From Chryseobacterium sp. R2A-55 (GTDB taxonomy: Bacteria; Bacteroidota; Bacteroidia; Flavobacteriales; Weeksellaceae): DNA of 64,000 nucleotides. A model generated the notes under the pieces. The model saw nothing but the letters and a program-made list of their open reading frames with translations, was not told the DNA's origin and made no database searches. Location of the stretch: positions 124,001-188,000 of the forward strand of contig NZ_JACBFP010000004.1 in NCBI RefSeq assembly GCF_021401085.1, given 5' to 3'. The position numbers and the translations under genes are program-made. Shown in pieces: positions 50,366 to 58,809 of the stretch (its first letter is position 1; the number at the start of each line of letters is the position of its first letter).

Positions 50366-52282
50366 ATGAAAACCATTTTTACCAAAATCACCGCTATTTT
50401 AATCCTATTGTTATTCCTAAAGATTAATGCGCAATCACCGAACCTTATCAACTACCAGGCAATTGTACGAACCACCGGAAATGTTCTGGCAATGAACAAA
50501 ACTGTTGGTGTGAAAGTCAGCATTTTACAGACTTCCCCTTCTGGGACGGCTGTGTATCAGGAATTGTTCACCCCAAGTCCAACCACAAATGCCAACGGAT
50601 TACTAACTTTACAAATCGGTTCCGGGACACCGCAAACAGGAACTTTTGCTGCTATTGACTGGGGAGCCGGTCCTTATTTCGTGAAAACTGAAATCGATCC
50701 GAATGGAGGCACTTCTTATTCGTTGGTTTCCACTTCTCAACTTCTTAGTGTTCCCTATGCACTGAGCGCAAAAACAGCCCAGTCCGTTACAGGAATTACA
50801 GGGACAAACAATAAAGTACCCAAATTCATTTCAGCAAACAGTTTGGGTGATTCGCAGATTTCGGACAACGGAACATCGGTAGGAATTAATGTAGGGACAT
50901 TGGACCCCAACATTAGATTCCAGGTTCAGAGTACAACCGGCGCCAATTCATTTAGGAGTACCTTAGTCGGAGTTCCGGCAACTTCTATTGCAACGGCCGG
51001 ATCAATTTATGGTGAATCCACAACAGGTATAGGGGTCATTGGTGTGAGCAGCTCTCAAAACGGCATTTATGGCCTTGCTTCAGGAACTCTTGGTGGAACT
51101 GTAGGTGTCAACACCGGTACCGGAAAAGGAATATGGGGTGTTGCTACAGGAGCAGGAGTTGCCGGTTTTTTTGACGGAGGAACTTCCGGCAAGGGACTTA
51201 TCGTAAGCAATGGCGCAACCGGAATAGGTACAGAAAATCCTACCGGAAGACTTACCGTAATGCAACCTTCAACCCCGGTCGCCGGAATCGACAATTACCC
51301 GGCTATTTCCGGGTACTCTTATACAGCAGCTGCAAGTTTGAAAGGAGGAGTTTACGGTTATTATAATACGGCGAATTACGGTACCGGAATTCACGGTATA
51401 GGGTACAATGGGGTGGAATTTACAGATGCCAATTCTAATTTTGGGACTGGTAATCAGGATGTCGGCGTTTTTGGTTCTGCAAATACAGCGGGAGTTGAAG
51501 GCGTTTCCACGGCTGGAATAGGGGTTGTGGGATACAACAAAAACAGTTCGTTTGCAGCAACCACAGGAGGTGGAAATACCTATGGAGTTTATGGTTTTGC
51601 AAACACAATTGGAGGTTCCACTGTTCCTGCCACGCGTTACGGAGTTTATGGTTTTGCCTCAGGAGCTGCAACAAATTATGCCGGCTATTTTAGTGGTAAT
51701 GTACAGGTTACCGGATCACTTGCTAAAGGCAGCGGTACGTTCAAAATCGACCATCCACTCGACCCCGAAAACAAATACCTCTACCATAGCTTTGTAGAAA
51801 GTCCAGATATGATGAATGTGTACAACGGAAACATCACCACTGATTCCAATGGAACAGCTTATGTGAAAATGCCGGAATACTTCAGTGCCTTGAATAAGGA
51901 TTTTAGGTATCAGCTAACGGTAATCGGTACTTTTGCGCAGGCAATTATCTCGCAGGAAATCAAAGAAAATACATTTGTCATTAAAACCGATAAACCAAAC
52001 ATCAAAGTAAGTTGGCAAGTGACAGGGGTTCGTCAGGATAAGTTTGCAAATGCTCACCGAGTAATTCCTGAGGTTGAAAAAGAACAGGAAATGAAAGGTA
52101 AGTATCTACATGCCAAAGAATGGGGTAAACCTGAAAGCCAAAGCATTGATTTCAAAAGTAGACCCTTGGATAAAATGCCCGAAACCGTCATGAAGGGAAG
52201 AACAACGGAAGGCAATGTAAAAGCTGTACAAAATGAGAAAACAGAAAAAGGCGAAGTAGCTGGTGTGACCATTAAAAATTAA
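50366..52282 (+). CDS. large glycine-rich repeat secreted protein, function unknown
   Basis: 638 residues. Signal peptide (1-22), an N-terminal domain (about 25-140: LINYQAIVRTTGNVL), a central run of irregular glycine-rich repeats (about 205-450) with recurring YGVYGFA/GVYGYYN units that suggest a beta-helix or fibre, and a C-terminal domain (about 455-600) with HPLDPENKYLYHSFVESPDM at 463-482. No T9SS tail is present, though the upstream partner has one. It could be a surface fibre whose C-terminal domain aids folding. Not recognised as a named family. Confidence 0.8.
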   Translation: MKTIFTKITAILILLLFLKINAQSPNLINYQAIVRTTGNVLAMNKTVGVKVSILQTSPSGTAVYQELFTPSPTTNANGLLTLQIGSGTPQTGTFAAIDWGAGPYFVKTEIDPNGGTSYSLVSTSQLLSVPYALSAKTAQSVTGITGTNNKVPKFISANSLGDSQISDNGTSVGINVGTLDPNIRFQVQSTTGANSFRSTLVGVPATSIATAGSIYGESTTGIGVIGVSSSQNGIYGLASGTLGGTVGVNTGTGKGIWGVATGAGVAGFFDGGTSGKGLIVSNGATGIGTENPTGRLTVMQPSTPVAGIDNYPAISGYSYTAAASLKGGVYGYYNTANYGTGIHGIGYNGVEFTDANSNFGTGNQDVGVFGSANTAGVEGVSTAGIGVVGYNKNSSFAATTGGGNTYGVYGFANTIGGSTVPATRYGVYGFASGAATNYAGYFSGNVQVTGSLAKGSGTFKIDHPLDPENKYLYHSFVESPDMMNVYNGNITTDSNGTAYVKMPEYFSALNKDFRYQLTVIGTFAQAIISQEIKENTFVIKTDKPNIKVSWQVTGVRQDKFANAHRVIPEVEKEQEMKGKYLHAKEWGKPESQSIDFKSRPLDKMPETVMKGRTTEGNVKAVQNEKTEKGEVAGVTIKN

Positions 52283-52309
52283 TCCCAAAAAAACACATAA
52301 TTAGTTAGC

Positions 52310-52341
52310 AAATCGGCTGTTCATAATAAGGCAGTCGATTT
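52310..52341 (+). terminator. intrinsic terminator after the glycine-rich protein gene
   Basis: AAATCGGCTG/CAGTCGATTT stem (one G-T pair) followed by a T-run. Confidence 0.8.
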
Positions 52342-52428
52342 TTTTTATTGTTTACATTTATGATTATCAATTGGTTATTAATTACTTGAATGGGTGGACT
52401 CAATCCTCCATGGAATAAATTTTTTAAC

Positions 52429-52436
52429 TATCTTTG
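52429..52436 (+). promoter_or_regulatory. predicted -7 box for CNNM/CorC gene (TATCTTTG)
   Basis: TAnnTTTG match ending 23 bases before ATG 52460. Confidence 0.4.
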
Positions 52437-52459
52437 TCGCAATTATTTTTAATTTTTAA

Positions 52460-53818
52460 ATGGACTCGGACGCCGTCAAGCTTTTATTAGCTTTATTCTT
52501 AGTATTACTCAATGGTTTTTTCGTAGCCGCAGAATTCTCAATCGTTAAAGTTCGTTACTCACAAATCCAACTGAAAGCCGCGGAAGGAGTCTCCATGGCG
52601 AAACAGGCAGAGCATATCATCAAGCATCTTGATGCCTACCTTTCTGCAACTCAGCTCGGGATTACACTGGCTTCCCTTGCTTTAGGTTGGGTCGGTGAAA
52701 GTGCTATGCACCATGTGGTAGAGAAAGTTTTCTTTTATTTCAATTTTCCAATTGAAGAAGCAACCATTACCACGATTTCTTTGGTCATCAGTTTCTTGAT
52801 TATCACCATCATGCACATTGTCTTCGGTGAATTGATTCCTAAATCGATCGCAATCCGAAAATCTGAAGCTACCGCAATGGCGATTTCAATGCCACTCCGT
52901 GGTTTTTACACGGTTTTTAAACCATTCATTTGGTTGATGAACTCGATGTCTAATTCATTCTTAAGATTGGTCAAGATACACCCCGCATCGGAACATGAAA
53001 TTCACTCCACCGAAGAATTGCAATTGCTGGTAAAACAATCTGCAGACTCTGGTGAAATTGAAGAAGAAAATTACGAAATCATCAAGAACGCATTCGATTT
53101 TACGGATCATTCCGCAAAGCAAATTATGGTTCCGCGCCAGAATATTTCTTCGATTGACATAGAAGAACCGATTGAAGAAATCATCAATAAGATTATGGAT
53201 GGTGGCTATTCCCGGCTTCCTGTGTACAAGGATTCCATAGACAATGTCATTGGGGTACTTTATGCAAAGGAAATTATCCGAGAATACGTCAGAAGAAAAG
53301 GAGAATTGAATCATGATGATTTAAAGGAACTCATGCGTGAAGCTTTTTTTGTTGTCGGAAGCAAGAAAATTTCTGATTTGCTAAAGGTCTTCCAGCAAAA
53401 AAAGCAGCACCTGGCAGTTGTTATCGACGAATTTGGTGGAACGGAAGGTATCATCACCCTTGAAGATATTTTAGAGGAACTGGTGGGGGAAATACAGGAT
53501 GAGGAAGATGACGAAGAAAAAATTGTGGACAAAGTAGGTGAAAACGTTTTCTGGGTTCAGGCGACTCAGCCTTTAGATGAAATTAATGAGTTTTTGCCTA
53601 AAGATTTACCGCTCTCTGAAGATAATGAATACAATACTTTGGCAGGCTTCATCCTTCATGAACTTGAAGATATCCCGGAAGAAAACCAAGAATTTGAGAT
53701 AAAGGATTATCATTTCAAAATTTTGAAAATGAATAACAAATCGGTGGATCTAGTAGAGTTGATTTATCAGGAACCATCCATCATTGATGAGATTTCGGAA
53801 GAAATCGGTGAGCCATAG
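52460..53818 (+). CDS. hemolysin-family CNNM/CorC transporter-like protein
   Basis: 452 residues. DUF21/CNNM membrane domain (about 1-195, opening with LVLLNGFFVAAEFSIVKVR), two CBS domains (about 205-340; PRQNISSIDIEEPIEEI, DEFGGTEGIITLEDILEE) and a C-terminal CorC_HlyC domain. Related proteins act in Mg2+ or Co2+ handling; the name hemolysin is historical. GldE of gliding bacteria is a relative, but no gld genes adjoin it. Monocistronic. Confidence 0.9.
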   Translation: MDSDAVKLLLALFLVLLNGFFVAAEFSIVKVRYSQIQLKAAEGVSMAKQAEHIIKHLDAYLSATQLGITLASLALGWVGESAMHHVVEKVFFYFNFPIEEATITTISLVISFLIITIMHIVFGELIPKSIAIRKSEATAMAISMPLRGFYTVFKPFIWLMNSMSNSFLRLVKIHPASEHEIHSTEELQLLVKQSADSGEIEEENYEIIKNAFDFTDHSAKQIMVPRQNISSIDIEEPIEEIINKIMDGGYSRLPVYKDSIDNVIGVLYAKEIIREYVRRKGELNHDDLKELMREAFFVVGSKKISDLLKVFQQKKQHLAVVIDEFGGTEGIITLEDILEELVGEIQDEEDDEEKIVDKVGENVFWVQATQPLDEINEFLPKDLPLSEDNEYNTLAGFILHELEDIPEENQEFEIKDYHFKILKMNNKSVDLVELIYQEPSIIDEISEEIGEP

Positions 53819-53858
53819 AAACGTGATCTTTCGCGCGCTGTGAATGTAACAACTTGCA

Positions 53859-53866
53859 TAATTTTG
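53859..53866 (+). promoter_or_regulatory. predicted -7 box for clpS (TAATTTTG)
   Basis: TAnnTTTG match ending 19 bases before ATG 53886. Confidence 0.4.
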
Positions 53867-53885
53867 CACTTTCAAAAAACAGAAA

Positions 53886-54194
53886 ATGTCCAAACAAGTA
53901 TATTTTTCAAAAAGTTATGACGATCCCAAAAGGGAGCATCAGCAAGATGTTGACATATTGGAATTGGAAGACGAAGTTTATAAACTCGTTTTGTGGAATG
54001 ACGATGTGAACACTTTCGATTTCGTGATCGAATCACTTATGGAAATCTGCGGGCACACACTGGAGCAGGCGGAACAATGCACCATCCTGGTTCACTACAA
54101 AGGAAAATGCACCGTGAAAACCGGGAGTCTGGAACTTTTAAAACCCATGCACGAAAAATTGAAATCGAGAAGCCTCACTTCAGAAATCGTTTAA
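53886..54194 (+). CDS. clpS: ATP-dependent Clp protease adaptor ClpS
   Basis: 102 residues. The core YKLVLWNDDVNTFDFVIESL carries the conserved NDD, with the later AEQCTILVHYKGKC block, matching ClpS, which delivers N-degron substrates to ClpAP. No clpA gene is adjacent, which is common in this class. Followed by a terminator. Confidence 0.93.
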   Translation: MSKQVYFSKSYDDPKREHQQDVDILELEDEVYKLVLWNDDVNTFDFVIESLMEICGHTLEQAEQCTILVHYKGKCTVKTGSLELLKPMHEKLKSRSLTSEIV

Positions 54195-54201
54195 TCTGCC
54201 T

Positions 54202-54226
54202 AAGTTTCACATCGCTGAAACTTTTT
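54202..54226 (+). terminator. intrinsic terminator after clpS
   Basis: AAGTTTCA/TGAAACTT perfect 8-bp stem with a 6-base loop and T-run, 15 bases before the rhomboid ATG. Confidence 0.75.
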
Positions 54227-54240
54227 ATTTATAGCCAAAA

Positions 54241-54897
54241 ATGAACACACTTTTATTAATCATCATCGCCGCCACGGCAATTATCAGTTATTTCGGATTC
54301 AATAATCCGCAGCTTTTTGATAAATACAAATTCAATGTCGGTGCAATCCTGAACCGAAAAGAATACATCCGATTGATTTCTGCAGGATTCCTCCACGCAG
54401 ACCTGATGCATTTGCTCTTCAACATGATGACGCTTTATTTCTTCGGTCCAATTGTGGTTCAGGTATTTGGAGAGATGGGATTTCTTGCGGTGTATTTTGG
54501 TTCCATCTTTTTGGGGAATTTATTTTCTCTATACCTATATAAAAATCAGTCATGGTACTCAGCGATCGGTGCAAGTGGTGGTGTTTCCGGAATACTGTTT
54601 GCTTCCATCGCCATGATTCCAGATTTGGGAATCTATTTCTTTTTCATTCCGATCCCTATTCCCGGCTTTATTTTTGGATTTCTATATTTCGCCTATTCCG
54701 TTTACAGCATGCTGAATCCCAGAGAATCAGACAATATTGGTCATGCGGCGCATTTGGGTGGTGCCTTTTTCGGCTTGGTTTATGCGGTGGCATTGCAGCC
54801 CGCTCGAGCCATTGAAAATTCACTTTTCCTGGTAATTATGTCATTACCGCTCATTTACATGGCTTATCAGGTATTTATCAAAAAGAGAATCGGTTAG
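54241..54897 (+). CDS. rhomboid-family intramembrane serine protease
   Basis: 218 residues, six predicted helices. The catalytic serine is S112 in IGASGGVSGILFA and the catalytic histidine is H171 in NIGHAAHLGGAFFG; the HADLMHLLFNMMTLYFFG segment carries the conserved HxxxN region. It cleaves membrane-protein substrates within the inner membrane; the targets are unknown. Confidence 0.92.
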   Translation: MNTLLLIIIAATAIISYFGFNNPQLFDKYKFNVGAILNRKEYIRLISAGFLHADLMHLLFNMMTLYFFGPIVVQVFGEMGFLAVYFGSIFLGNLFSLYLYKNQSWYSAIGASGGVSGILFASIAMIPDLGIYFFFIPIPIPGFIFGFLYFAYSVYSMLNPRESDNIGHAAHLGGAFFGLVYAVALQPARAIENSLFLVIMSLPLIYMAYQVFIKKRIG

Positions 54898-54951
54898 TAA
54901 ATTTCGATGGAGGTCTTCAGGAGCATGAGTATTTTTGCTTCTTTTCACTTT

Positions 54952-55097
54952 CGGACCCGCTTTCCGCACTCGCTTTTTTCTGCCATTGCGTAAGACTTGT
55001 TCCTTTCTGCCGACTACAGTTAAGCAGTAACACTTTCGAAAATTATTGCTCTGCAATGCCAGAAAAAGAGCTCAAACAAATGCTGCAATCGGGGCTA
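54952..55097 (+). repeat. dispersed intergenic repeat element, copy 2 (degenerate)
   Basis: Lies between the convergent rhomboid gene and prmC. It opens CGGACCCGCTTTCCGC and closes GCTGCAATCGGGGC, like copy 1 at 23840. Between these are 21-base imperfect inverted arms, 54969-54989 and 55054-55074 (TTTTTTCTGCCATTGC against GCAATGCCAGAAAAAG), so the RNA or DNA can fold into a long hairpin. No coding sense. Confidence 0.6.
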
Positions 55098-55169
55098 TCA
55101 AATCCTGTCGGTCTTTCTTTGAAGATCTTTCCTACGTTTTTCATTGGAATAATTCTCCTCATCATCACA

Positions 55170-56006
55170 TTACCGAATTCCCCAAACAAATCGGTCATTC
55201 CCGGAAATATCCTTTACCAGTCGAACTTCAGATAAAACCTCTTTAAAAAGTTCCAGAGTTTCCCTGCCCAATTTCTGGTTGATTTCCAGAAAAACCAATC
55301 CATTTTCTGCAAGATGATTTTTGCTGTCTTTTGCAATTTTTTTATAGAAAATCAAAGGATCTGAAGTGGGTGAAAACAGGGCCATTTTCGGTTCAAATTC
55401 TTTCACAGAATCCGAGATTTCATCCTGTTCAGTGATACCTATATACGGCGGATTTGAAACAATCACCTCATAAATTCCCTCCAAATCTTGGTTCAAATAA
55501 TCCTGCTGGATAAAGTTGATTTCTGCCTGATGAAAAATCGAATTTTTCTTTGCAATTTCCAATGCTTTTTCAGAAAAATCAATTGCGGAAATTTCTGCGA
55601 ATGGAAAATGTTTCTTCAAAACAATCGGGATAATTCCGCTTCCAGTCCCAATATCCAGAATTTTCTTTGGCTCTTTTAAGTGATGTATTGCCAACTCCAG
55701 TAATTCTTCAGTTTCAGGTCTTGGAATCAGCACATTTTCATCAATGAAAAATTTCATTCCGTAGAACTCAGTTTCGCCTAAGATTTGCTGAAAGGGTTTT
55801 CCTGATTTTAATGTTTTCAGAACTTCATCCAAATCTTCCAAATGGCTGCTGAGCAGTTGCTGATGCATAAACCGCCGCTGCTGGAATTTATCGAAACCCA
55901 CCGTTTTCAAAAGAAAAATGGAATAGAGTTCCGCACTTTCCGCTTCGGAATATAGGTTTGAAAGTTCACTTTTAAAATGTCTTTTATACTCAAGAATGGT
56001 CATCAT
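55170..56006 (-). CDS. prmC: peptide chain release factor N5-glutamine methyltransferase
   Basis: 278 residues from ATG 56006, with another ATG directly after at 56003. An upstream in-frame ATG at 56045 lies at or before the predicted transcription start, so the inner start is preferred. SAM site DIGTGSGIIPI and catalytic NPPY in VSNPPYIG are present. It methylates the GGQ glutamine of release factors RF1 and RF2. Confidence 0.94.
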   Translation of the reverse strand: MMTILEYKRHFKSELSNLYSEAESAELYSIFLLKTVGFDKFQQRRFMHQQLLSSHLEDLDEVLKTLKSGKPFQQILGETEFYGMKFFIDENVLIPRPETEELLELAIHHLKEPKKILDIGTGSGIIPIVLKKHFPFAEISAIDFSEKALEIAKKNSIFHQAEINFIQQDYLNQDLEGIYEVIVSNPPYIGITEQDEISDSVKEFEPKMALFSPTSDPLIFYKKIAKDSKNHLAENGLVFLEINQKLGRETLELFKEVLSEVRLVKDISGNDRFVWGIR

Positions 56007-56046
56007 TAAGAATTGTTGATCCGGAATTTGAATCAAATTATTCATG

Positions 56047-56054
56047 CAAAATTA
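56047..56054 (-). promoter_or_regulatory. predicted -7 box for prmC (TAATTTTG)
   Basis: TAnnTTTG match on the minus strand, 40 bases upstream of ATG 56006. It supports the shorter prmC start. A TTTG (plus CAAA at 56080-56083) lies 25 bases upstream. Confidence 0.4.
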
Positions 56055-56139
56055 AGATTCCTGAATTGAAAATCTTTATCAAAGGTCATAAATAAAGGAA
56101 AAAATTGAAAAACTGCCATTCAATTGAAAATAAATTCTT

Positions 56140-56147
56140 TATTTTTG
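56140..56147 (+). promoter_or_regulatory. predicted -7 box for NlpC/P60 gene (TATTTTTG)
   Basis: TAnnTTTG match ending 21 bases before ATG 56169. It rules against the in-frame ATG at 56124 as the start. Confidence 0.45.
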
Positions 56148-56168
56148 GCGAAAGTAAGTGAAAGGAAA

Positions 56169-56708
56169 ATGAAAAAGCATTTTATTCTGAGTTTTTTGTT
56201 GATGATTCTGGTTTCATGCGGTACTTCGAAGAACGTGGTGGTGAAGAGAAGTGTACCCACGAAAACAGTCAAAAAAACTGCAGACCTGAAAACATTAAAT
56301 TCAAATAATTCAGGGAAATATTCCCCAAAAGCTCAGGAAATTGTGAAAGATGCGCAAAAATATTTGGGAGCACCCTATAAACCGGCCGGAATTACTTCTG
56401 CGGGCTTCGATTGCTCCGGCTTAGTTTGCAAAGTGTTTGATGAAAACAATTACAAACTTCCGCGCCGGTCAGAAGACCAATCCAATTCCGGAAAAGAGAT
56501 CAACATCCGCGAGGTAAAACCGGGAGATTTGTTATTCTTTGCAACTTCTGGCGGAAGCAGGGTTTCACATGTGGGAATCGTACACGATATCGGAAATGAT
56601 GGTGAAGTGAAGTTCATTCATTCCTCCACGTCAAAAGGGGTCATTATTTCTTCACTGAATGAGCGGTACTGGAACAATGCCTATCTTTTTGCGAGAAGAG
56701 TGCTCTAA
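56169..56708 (+). CDS. NlpC/P60 (C40) cell-wall hydrolase lipoprotein
   Basis: 179 residues from ATG 56169, preceded by AAAGGA. A lipobox (LMILVSC, C17) marks an outer-envelope lipoprotein. The C40 peptidase triad is present: C82 in FDCSGLVC, H134 in VSHVGIVHD and H151 in FIHSSTS. It cleaves peptide bonds in peptidoglycan stems, a housekeeping or remodelling role. Monocistronic, upstream of dapD. Confidence 0.92.
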   Translation: MKKHFILSFLLMILVSCGTSKNVVVKRSVPTKTVKKTADLKTLNSNNSGKYSPKAQEIVKDAQKYLGAPYKPAGITSAGFDCSGLVCKVFDENNYKLPRRSEDQSNSGKEINIREVKPGDLLFFATSGGSRVSHVGIVHDIGNDGEVKFIHSSTSKGVIISSLNERYWNNAYLFARRVL

Positions 56709-56736
56709 AAATAAATCCAAAGTACTTTTCAATTCG

Positions 56737-56744
56737 TATTTTTG
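56737..56744 (+). promoter_or_regulatory. predicted -7 box for dapD (TATTTTTG)
   Basis: TAnnTTTG match, 60 bases before ATG 56805. The 5' leader would be about 55 bases. Confidence 0.35.
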
Positions 56745-56804
56745 TAGAACTGTAAAATAAATATCAATTTTTTATCCCGGAATTCCGGGAATCTGCTATC
56801 TATT

Positions 56805-57614
56805 ATGTTAAAGGAAATCATCGAAAATATTTGGGACAACCGAGAATTGTTACAAAATGAAGAAAGCCAGAACTCAATCCGTGAGGTGATCCGACAACTG
56901 GATTTGGGTGAATTGCGCGTTGCAGAACCTACTGAAAACGGATGGCAGGTAAACGAGTGGGTGAAAAAAGCGGTCGTGATGTATTTTCCGATCCAAAAAA
57001 TGGAAACCATCGAAGTTGGTCCTTTTGAATTTCACGATAAAATGCCTCTAAAAAGAAATTACGCAGAAAAAGGAGTTCGGGTTGTTCCGCATGCAGTTGC
57101 ACGTGAAGGAGCATACATTGCGCCCGGAGTGATTTTAATGCCGTCTTATGTTAACATTGGGGCTTATGTTGATTCCGGAACCATGGTAGATACTTGGGCA
57201 ACGGTGGGAAGTTGCGCACAGATTGGAAAAGATGTTCATTTGAGTGGTGGAGTAGGAATTGGAGGGGTTTTGGAGCCACTTCAGGCTGCACCGGTTATTA
57301 TTGAAGACAATGTTTTTGTGGGTTCCAGATGTATTGTCGTAGAAGGTGTTCATGTGGAAAAAGAAGCGGTTTTGGGAGCCAACGTCGTTTTGACGGCGTC
57401 CACCAAAATTATTGATGTCACCGGCAAAACTCCGGTTGAAATCAAAGGAAAAGTTCCTGCCCGTTCAGTGGTGATTCCCGGAAGCTATACTAAAAAATTC
57501 CCGGCTGGAGATTACCAGGTTCCATGCGCTCTGATTATCGGGAAAAGAAAAGAATCAACCGACAAAAAGACCTCGCTCAATGACGCTTTGAGAGAGAATA
57601 ATGTTTCGGTTTAA
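56805..57614 (+). CDS. dapD: 2,3,4,5-tetrahydropyridine-2,6-dicarboxylate N-succinyltransferase
   Basis: 269 residues. Left-handed beta-helix of hexapeptide repeats (about 100-230: GAYIAPGVILMPSYVNIGAY, GSRCIVVEGVHV), trimeric, using succinyl-CoA in the succinylase branch of lysine and DAP synthesis. dapF of the same pathway is at 7231. The glycosyltransferase genes start 18 bases downstream, so they may be co-transcribed. Confidence 0.96.
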   Translation: MLKEIIENIWDNRELLQNEESQNSIREVIRQLDLGELRVAEPTENGWQVNEWVKKAVVMYFPIQKMETIEVGPFEFHDKMPLKRNYAEKGVRVVPHAVAREGAYIAPGVILMPSYVNIGAYVDSGTMVDTWATVGSCAQIGKDVHLSGGVGIGGVLEPLQAAPVIIEDNVFVGSRCIVVEGVHVEKEAVLGANVVLTASTKIIDVTGKTPVEIKGKVPARSVVIPGSYTKKFPAGDYQVPCALIIGKRKESTDKKTSLNDALRENNVSV

Positions 57615-57632
57615 ATATTTGTTTCCATCAAC

Positions 57633-58802
57633 TTGAAAGATAAATTCATCAAACTGATATCAAATCCTAAATATATTTTTGGGATTTATCTTTTGGTGTC
57701 TGCCATTTCTGCGGTGACCAAATTTTTTAGCGGACCTCAGAATTACAATAACTATTTGATTTTTAAGAATGTCTTTACCAATACCTTAGCGGAAAAAAAC
57801 ATTTACCTTCTTTATCCGGACTGTCATTTTGATTCCAATCATTATGGAGTGCTGTTCAGCATGATCATCGCACCTTTTGCTATTTTACCGGATTGGCTCG
57901 GAATGGTTTTATGGAATATCGCGAATACATTGGTTTTTCTCTTTGCGATCCACAAATTGCCTTTTTCCGCGCAGAAGAAGTCGTTTTTTGCGTGGCTTTG
58001 CCTACAGGAATTCATCACAGCGGCGGTGAGTTTGCAGTTCAACATCGCATTGACAGGTTTGTTGATTTTGTCTGCGGTTTACATCTATGAACGAAAGGAA
58101 ACGAAATCTGCAATCGCAATCTTAATCGGATTTTTTGTGAAACTATACGGAATTGCAGGACTTTCCTCATTTTTCTTCATGAAGAACAAATGGAGATTTA
58201 TTTTGTCATTCGTGTGTTTTGCAATCCTGTTTTTGGTTTTGCCGATGCTCATTTCCAGTCCACATTTTGGATTGCAATCTTATGCGGACTGGTTTCAGTC
58301 GCTCACTGAGAAAAATATGTCTAATCAGGTTTTGGGGAACAGACAGGATTATTCACTGATGGGAATTGTTCGCAGGGTTTCAGGAAACGCAGAAATTTCA
58401 AATCTTGCATTTCTGCTTCCGGGAATTTTGGTGTTCGGGTTGCCTTATTTAAGGCTCAAAGAGTACAAAAATTTAGCATTCCAACTGATGATTTTGTCAT
58501 CAACGCTTTTATTCATCGTTCTTTTTAGTTCCAGTTCGGAATCACCGACCTACATTATCGCAGTTTCGGGCGTGATGATTTGGTTTATCATTCAAAAAGA
58601 AAAAACTCCTGTCGTAATAGGATTGCTTATTTTTGTGATGATTCTGACCTGCTTTTCGTTCTCAGATTTATTTCCGAAATTTATCAAAGAAAATTACATC
58701 ATGAAATATTCGTTAAAGGCTCTGCCTTGCTGTATTGTATGGTTCCGAGTGATATACGAATTAATGACCAGGGATTTTGAGAAAGATTATCAATTAGATT
58801 AA
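57633..58802 (+). CDS. GT87-type polyprenyl-phosphate glycosyltransferase (DUF2029), TTG start
   Basis: 389 residues with about nine predicted membrane helices, in the style of the DUF2029/GT87 mannosyltransferases that use lipid-linked sugars. It opens at TTG 57633 (L/MKDKFIKLISNPKYIFGIYL); no ATG exists near the N-terminus, so a non-ATG start is required. It lies 18 bases after dapD and 7 bases before the GT2 gene. The substrate is unknown. Confidence 0.75.
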   Translation: MKDKFIKLISNPKYIFGIYLLVSAISAVTKFFSGPQNYNNYLIFKNVFTNTLAEKNIYLLYPDCHFDSNHYGVLFSMIIAPFAILPDWLGMVLWNIANTLVFLFAIHKLPFSAQKKSFFAWLCLQEFITAAVSLQFNIALTGLLILSAVYIYERKETKSAIAILIGFFVKLYGIAGLSSFFFMKNKWRFILSFVCFAILFLVLPMLISSPHFGLQSYADWFQSLTEKNMSNQVLGNRQDYSLMGIVRRVSGNAEISNLAFLLPGILVFGLPYLRLKEYKNLAFQLMILSSTLLFIVLFSSSSESPTYIIAVSGVMIWFIIQKEKTPVVIGLLIFVMILTCFSFSDLFPKFIKENYIMKYSLKALPCCIVWFRVIYELMTRDFEKDYQLD

Positions 58803-58809
58803 ACGAAAA

